Below are positions 61,614 through 64,000 of a stretch of 64,000 nucleotides of DNA, piece by piece. The stretch comes from Hyphomicrobiales bacterium (GTDB lineage: Bacteria > Pseudomonadota > Alphaproteobacteria > Rhizobiales > JAJFHB01). Location: contig JAJFHE010000039.1 in the NCBI GenBank assembly GCA_021775755.1, forward strand, positions 124,001 through 188,000. Direction: 5' to 3'. Positions within the stretch are counted from its first letter, which is position 1. Every line of letters begins with the position of its first letter. The translations under genes were made by a program, and so were the position numbers. The notes beneath the pieces were generated by a model. That model ran no database searches. It was not told the DNA's origin and saw only the letters and a list, made by a program, of their open reading frames with translations.

Positions 61614-62888
61614 TTAATCCTGAGATCTGCTGGTCCAGGTTGATGCGTTGATACCGCCGACAACACGGCCGTTCTTGATGTGAATGCGCCGCCCGGGGAG
61701 CAGGCGGAAAACGTCCGGTATGTTGGCGGCCTCGTGTATGACCATGTCGGCGGGCGCCCCGGCGGCGATGGGGCCATCATATCGGCCCATCAGGCGCGAT
61801 GCCCGGGTCGTCACCATGTTGAACGCCTCGCGAACGTCTTCATCGGTGCGCATGCCGCCGCTGAGGCAGGCCATTAGACCGGTGAAGACGGGATCCATGG
61901 CATTAAAGCGGTACCAGATGTCGAACATGTTATCGGCGCCGGCACAGACGTTGATGCCCGCGTCGAGCAGTTCGAGGATGCGCGAAGATCCGCGGTTGTG
62001 AGGCGTTCGTTTTTCGCTGCCGAGCATCTGGAGATTGGCAATCGGCAGCACTGTTACCTGAATTTCGGCTTTTGCGAGTTTGTCGATTACGCGCGCCGCC
62101 TCATCGTCCGGATAAACCGCAAGAGCGTTACAGTGGCCTGCAACCACGCGGCCCTGGAGTCCACGCTCGATCGTGACGTCCGCGGTTTTTTCAAGGGTCT
62201 TGAATCTTTCGAGATCGGTGTAGTCGGCATGGATGTCGATCGGAACATCGAACTCTTCCGCGATGTCAAAGATCGTTCGTATGTGGGTGTCCTGGTCCTC
62301 TTCCGTCTTCTCGAACTCCGGAAGACCGCCGATCACCTCTGCTCCCATGTTAAAAGCCTCGCGCAGCAGGTCGGGCGCTTTCGGGTCCGTCACGATACCT
62401 TCCTGCGGAAAGGCGACGGGCTGGACATCAACCGACCCGGTAAATCTTTCCCGGGCGCGCAGGACGCCTTCGAGCGAAACCAGTCCGGTGGCAAAGTCCA
62501 CATCGATCTGTGCTCGTAGCGCGCCGGTGCCCTGCGCAACCGCAAGCTCCAGTGCCTCGCATGCCCGGTCCTCGACATCGGCAACAGTAAATTGGGTCTT
62601 CACGTCGCGCGCGTGCGCAAACGCTTCCTGGTAGCTCAAGGCGCCGAAAAATCCCCGACTCAGAACCTTGTCGAGGTGGAAATGTGCATCGGCGAAAGCT
62701 GGAGATACAAGTCCACCGCGTGCATCGATGCGTTGCGCCGCCGGCGCAGAATCGCGCGCGTCCAAACTCTCTATCTGGCCGTTGCGTATGGCAAGTACGC
62801 TGAGACCCTCGGTGTCAAGGAGCTGTGCGTTGGTGATCAAAAGATCAAATGGCCGCTCGGTGCTGTCGCCAGTGTTTGCGTTTGACAT
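61614..62888 (-). CDS. Cytosine-deaminase-like amidohydrolase
   Basis: ATG 62888, with GGAGAG about 7 nt upstream, gives 424 residues. The metal site is visible: FADAHFHLDKVLSRG (HxH), DIHADYTDLERF, VAGHCNAL, and CAGADNMFDIWYRFN with the metal Asp. The HFHLDK and ADNMFD elements are those of cytosine deaminase, creatinine deiminase and N-isopropylammelide isopropylaminohydrolase. It deaminates a C-NH2 on a ring or hydrolyses a similar group. It shares the intergenic region, and a putative operator, with the creatininase-like gene. Confidence 0.88.
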   Translation of the reverse strand: MSNANTGDSTERPFDLLITNAQLLDTEGLSVLAIRNGQIESLDARDSAPAAQRIDARGGLVSPAFADAHFHLDKVLSRGFFGALSYQEAFAHARDVKTQFTVADVEDRACEALELAVAQGTGALRAQIDVDFATGLVSLEGVLRARERFTGSVDVQPVAFPQEGIVTDPKAPDLLREAFNMGAEVIGGLPEFEKTEEDQDTHIRTIFDIAEEFDVPIDIHADYTDLERFKTLEKTADVTIERGLQGRVVAGHCNALAVYPDDEAARVIDKLAKAEIQVTVLPIANLQMLGSEKRTPHNRGSSRILELLDAGINVCAGADNMFDIWYRFNAMDPVFTGLMACLSGGMRTDEDVREAFNMVTTRASRLMGRYDGPIAAGAPADMVIHEAANIPDVFRLLPGRRIHIKNGRVVGGINASTWTSRSQD

Positions 62889-62980
62889 CGGCAAGCTCTC
62901 CAAAACCCCAGGCCCTGCGTATTGAACTGCAAACGGGCGTCCCCGGCCAGCCGCCTGGTGCGACGGCGTACGGATTATTC

Positions 62981-62995
62981 TGGATACTATATCCG
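62981..62995. promoter_or_regulatory. Palindromic operator upstream of the creatininase-like gene
   Basis: TGGATACTATATCCG matches the 52586 palindrome CGGATATGATATCCG at 12 of 15 positions and keeps the dyad (GGATA-CTA-TATCC). It lies between the divergent amidohydrolase (start 62888) and creatininase-like (63063) genes, 68 bp before the latter. One regulator probably binds both sites. Confidence 0.65.
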
Positions 62996-63062
62996 CATTG
63001 CAGATACGGCGTCAATGGACTATAGTGAGTTACTAGCCCAGACCGGTTGAGGAGATCCCGTC

Positions 63063-63854
63063 ATGACAAAGCAAATCGAAACACGAATGGCCCGCATGAC
63101 GCAGGACGAGATTCAAGAGGCGATTGACGCTGGGAGACTTGCAATCGTCCCGACGGGAGCAACCGAGGCGCACGGGCCGCATATGCCCACGGACACAGAT
63201 TCGCATCAGGCCGAACACATGGCCGTGTTGCTTGCGGAGAGGATCGACGCGGTCGTTGCTCCGGCGTTGCCCTATGCGATTTCGAAAACCTTCGAGCATT
63301 TTCCAGGAACGATATCGCTTTCGGTTCCCGTTTATCAGGAGGTTCTTTATGAAGTCTGCGCCGCGCTGGTACAACAGGGCTTCAAGCAGCTTTTGATTCT
63401 AAACGGCAACCGTCCAAACGGCACCTCGAACGATGCGGTCGCCCGCCGTCTGGTGGACGATCTTGATGAAGACTTTGGCTTCAAGGTGACGGCGGTGAGC
63501 TACTGGGAGCCGGGTGCACTCGCTATTCACGAGATGCGCAAATCGCCGGTCGGCGGCATGGGGCATGCTGGCGAGTACGAGACTTCCTTCCAACTGGCGA
63601 CAAGGCCTAAACTGGTCAAGATGGATCGCCTGGACGGGGTCGAAACGCAACTCGTCGGCTGGGATCTCGCGGCACCGATGGTGCCGGTTCGGACCTACGC
63701 CAAAAGGCCGCGGCCGGAGCGCGGGCATCCGGCGATATTCGGCGCTCCGAAGTTTGCTTCCGCCGAGGCGGGTGAAGAGTTCATCCGGGTAACCGTTGAC
63801 GCGCTTGTCGACATGATGGTGAACCTTCAGGGATCATACGAAGAACGCAAGTGA
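63063..63854 (+). CDS. Creatininase-family protein with an altered metal site
   Basis: This 263-residue protein has GAGGAGATC upstream. The family core is recognisable: VPTGATEAHGPHMPTDTDSHQAEHMA (Glu35, His37, Asp46) and GMGHAGEYETSFQLAT (His168, Glu173). However, the conserved NGHGGN-like loop reads LNGNRPNGTSN, so the metal His (about residue 116) is Asn and the following Glu position is not acidic. Creatininase-family enzymes hydrolyse amides in small rings, for example creatinine, or formamide groups in cofactor precursors. The altered site suggests a changed metal count or a different reaction. Confidence 0.85.
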   Translation: MTKQIETRMARMTQDEIQEAIDAGRLAIVPTGATEAHGPHMPTDTDSHQAEHMAVLLAERIDAVVAPALPYAISKTFEHFPGTISLSVPVYQEVLYEVCAALVQQGFKQLLILNGNRPNGTSNDAVARRLVDDLDEDFGFKVTAVSYWEPGALAIHEMRKSPVGGMGHAGEYETSFQLATRPKLVKMDRLDGVETQLVGWDLAAPMVPVRTYAKRPRPERGHPAIFGAPKFASAEAGEEFIRVTVDALVDMMVNLQGSYEERK

Positions 63855-63870
63855 ATTTGCGGCTCCAACC

Positions 63871-63999
63871 TTAGGTTCCGGGCCTCCAACCCAACGCGAT
63901 TGAAATCGACTGAGCAATCTGGAGCAACGATTCGAACAGTTGCTCCCGGCGCTCTTCGCGCTCCATCGTCGACTTGCGCGTGACGAACGACAGGCAGCC
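63871..63999 (-). CDS. C-terminal fragment of a regulator-like protein (possibly IclR family), cut by the window edge
   Basis: The reverse strand is open from the edge to a stop at 63871-63873 and reads GCLSFVTRKSTMEREERREQ, then LFESLLQIAQSISIALGWRPGT. The last helix with A-x-x-I-S-x-x-LGW resembles the end of IclR-type effector domains. Only 42 residues are visible, so the family is tentative. If it is IclR, it is a natural candidate to bind the shared palindromes upstream of the hyu/xdh and creatininase-like genes. Confidence 0.45.
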   Translation of the reverse strand, partial: GCLSFVTRKSTMEREERREQLFESLLQIAQSISIALGWRPGT

Positions 64000-64000
64000 G

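Overview
The window looks like a chromosomal segment of a GC-rich alphaproteobacterium, most likely Hyphomicrobiales (Rhizobiales). The basis is the housekeeping order carA (reverse), yqeY, dnaG, rpoD, the alphaproteobacterial style of DnaG and RpoD (long acidic insertion in sigma-70), and the general codon use. No rRNA and no CRISPR array is visible; one tRNA gene is present.

Region 1 (1-18790) is mostly core. It holds a TetR-livG-livF-livH branched-chain amino-acid-type ABC operon with a near-perfect TetR palindrome upstream, a KefB-type K+/H+ antiporter, an orphan outer-membrane-like protein, a sulfotransferase, an ornithine cyclodeaminase-like enzyme, an FAD-linked oxidase divergent from a LysR regulator, carA, yqeY, dnaG, rpoD, a SIMPL-domain secreted protein, and a tRNA with CAU anticodon (probably tRNA-Ile2).

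Region 2 (18791-43070) starts about 20 bp after the tRNA with a nest of IS6-family elements and relics and ends with a second, different IS6-family element. The cargo is two catabolic blocks. Block A is LysR, then hyuA-hyuB-SDR-coxM-coxS-coxL: an ATP-dependent hydantoinase/oxoprolinase-type amidohydrolase with a three-subunit molybdenum hydroxylase. Block B is a Dpp-type ABC importer whose two ATPases are fused and asymmetric, a DeoR regulator, an M20 N-carbamoyl-amino-acid hydrolase-like enzyme, an inositol-monophosphatase-like phosphatase, an amidase, and two tandem choline-kinase-like phosphotransferases. Between the blocks lie an IS66 relic and a 201-bp element with perfect 29-bp inverted ends.

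Region 3 (43071-47802) holds an FMN/Fe-S/FAD 'old yellow enzyme' type reductase, a broken IS6 transposase, a MaoC/HTD2-like hydratase and an acyl-CoA dehydrogenase.

Region 4 (47803-64000) is block C. A BMP-type (nucleoside/purine-like) ABC importer diverges from hyuA-hyuB-xdhA-xdhB-xdhC. Next come a cytosine-deaminase-like amidohydrolase, a creatininase-family protein with an altered metal site, and the 3' end of a possible IclR-type regulator. The same 15-bp palindrome (CGGATATGATATCCG and a close variant) lies upstream of the hyu/xdh operon and of the creatininase-like gene, with a related dyad in front of the importer, so these look like one regulon.

The theme of the accessory half is repeated pairing of an ATP-driven ring-opening HyuAB with a molybdenum hydroxylase, each near an importer, an amide or carbamoyl hydrolase, and its own regulator. 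I infer two parallel pathways for uptake, hydroxylation, ring opening and amide cleavage of nitrogen heterocycles. The substrates cannot be read from the sequence.
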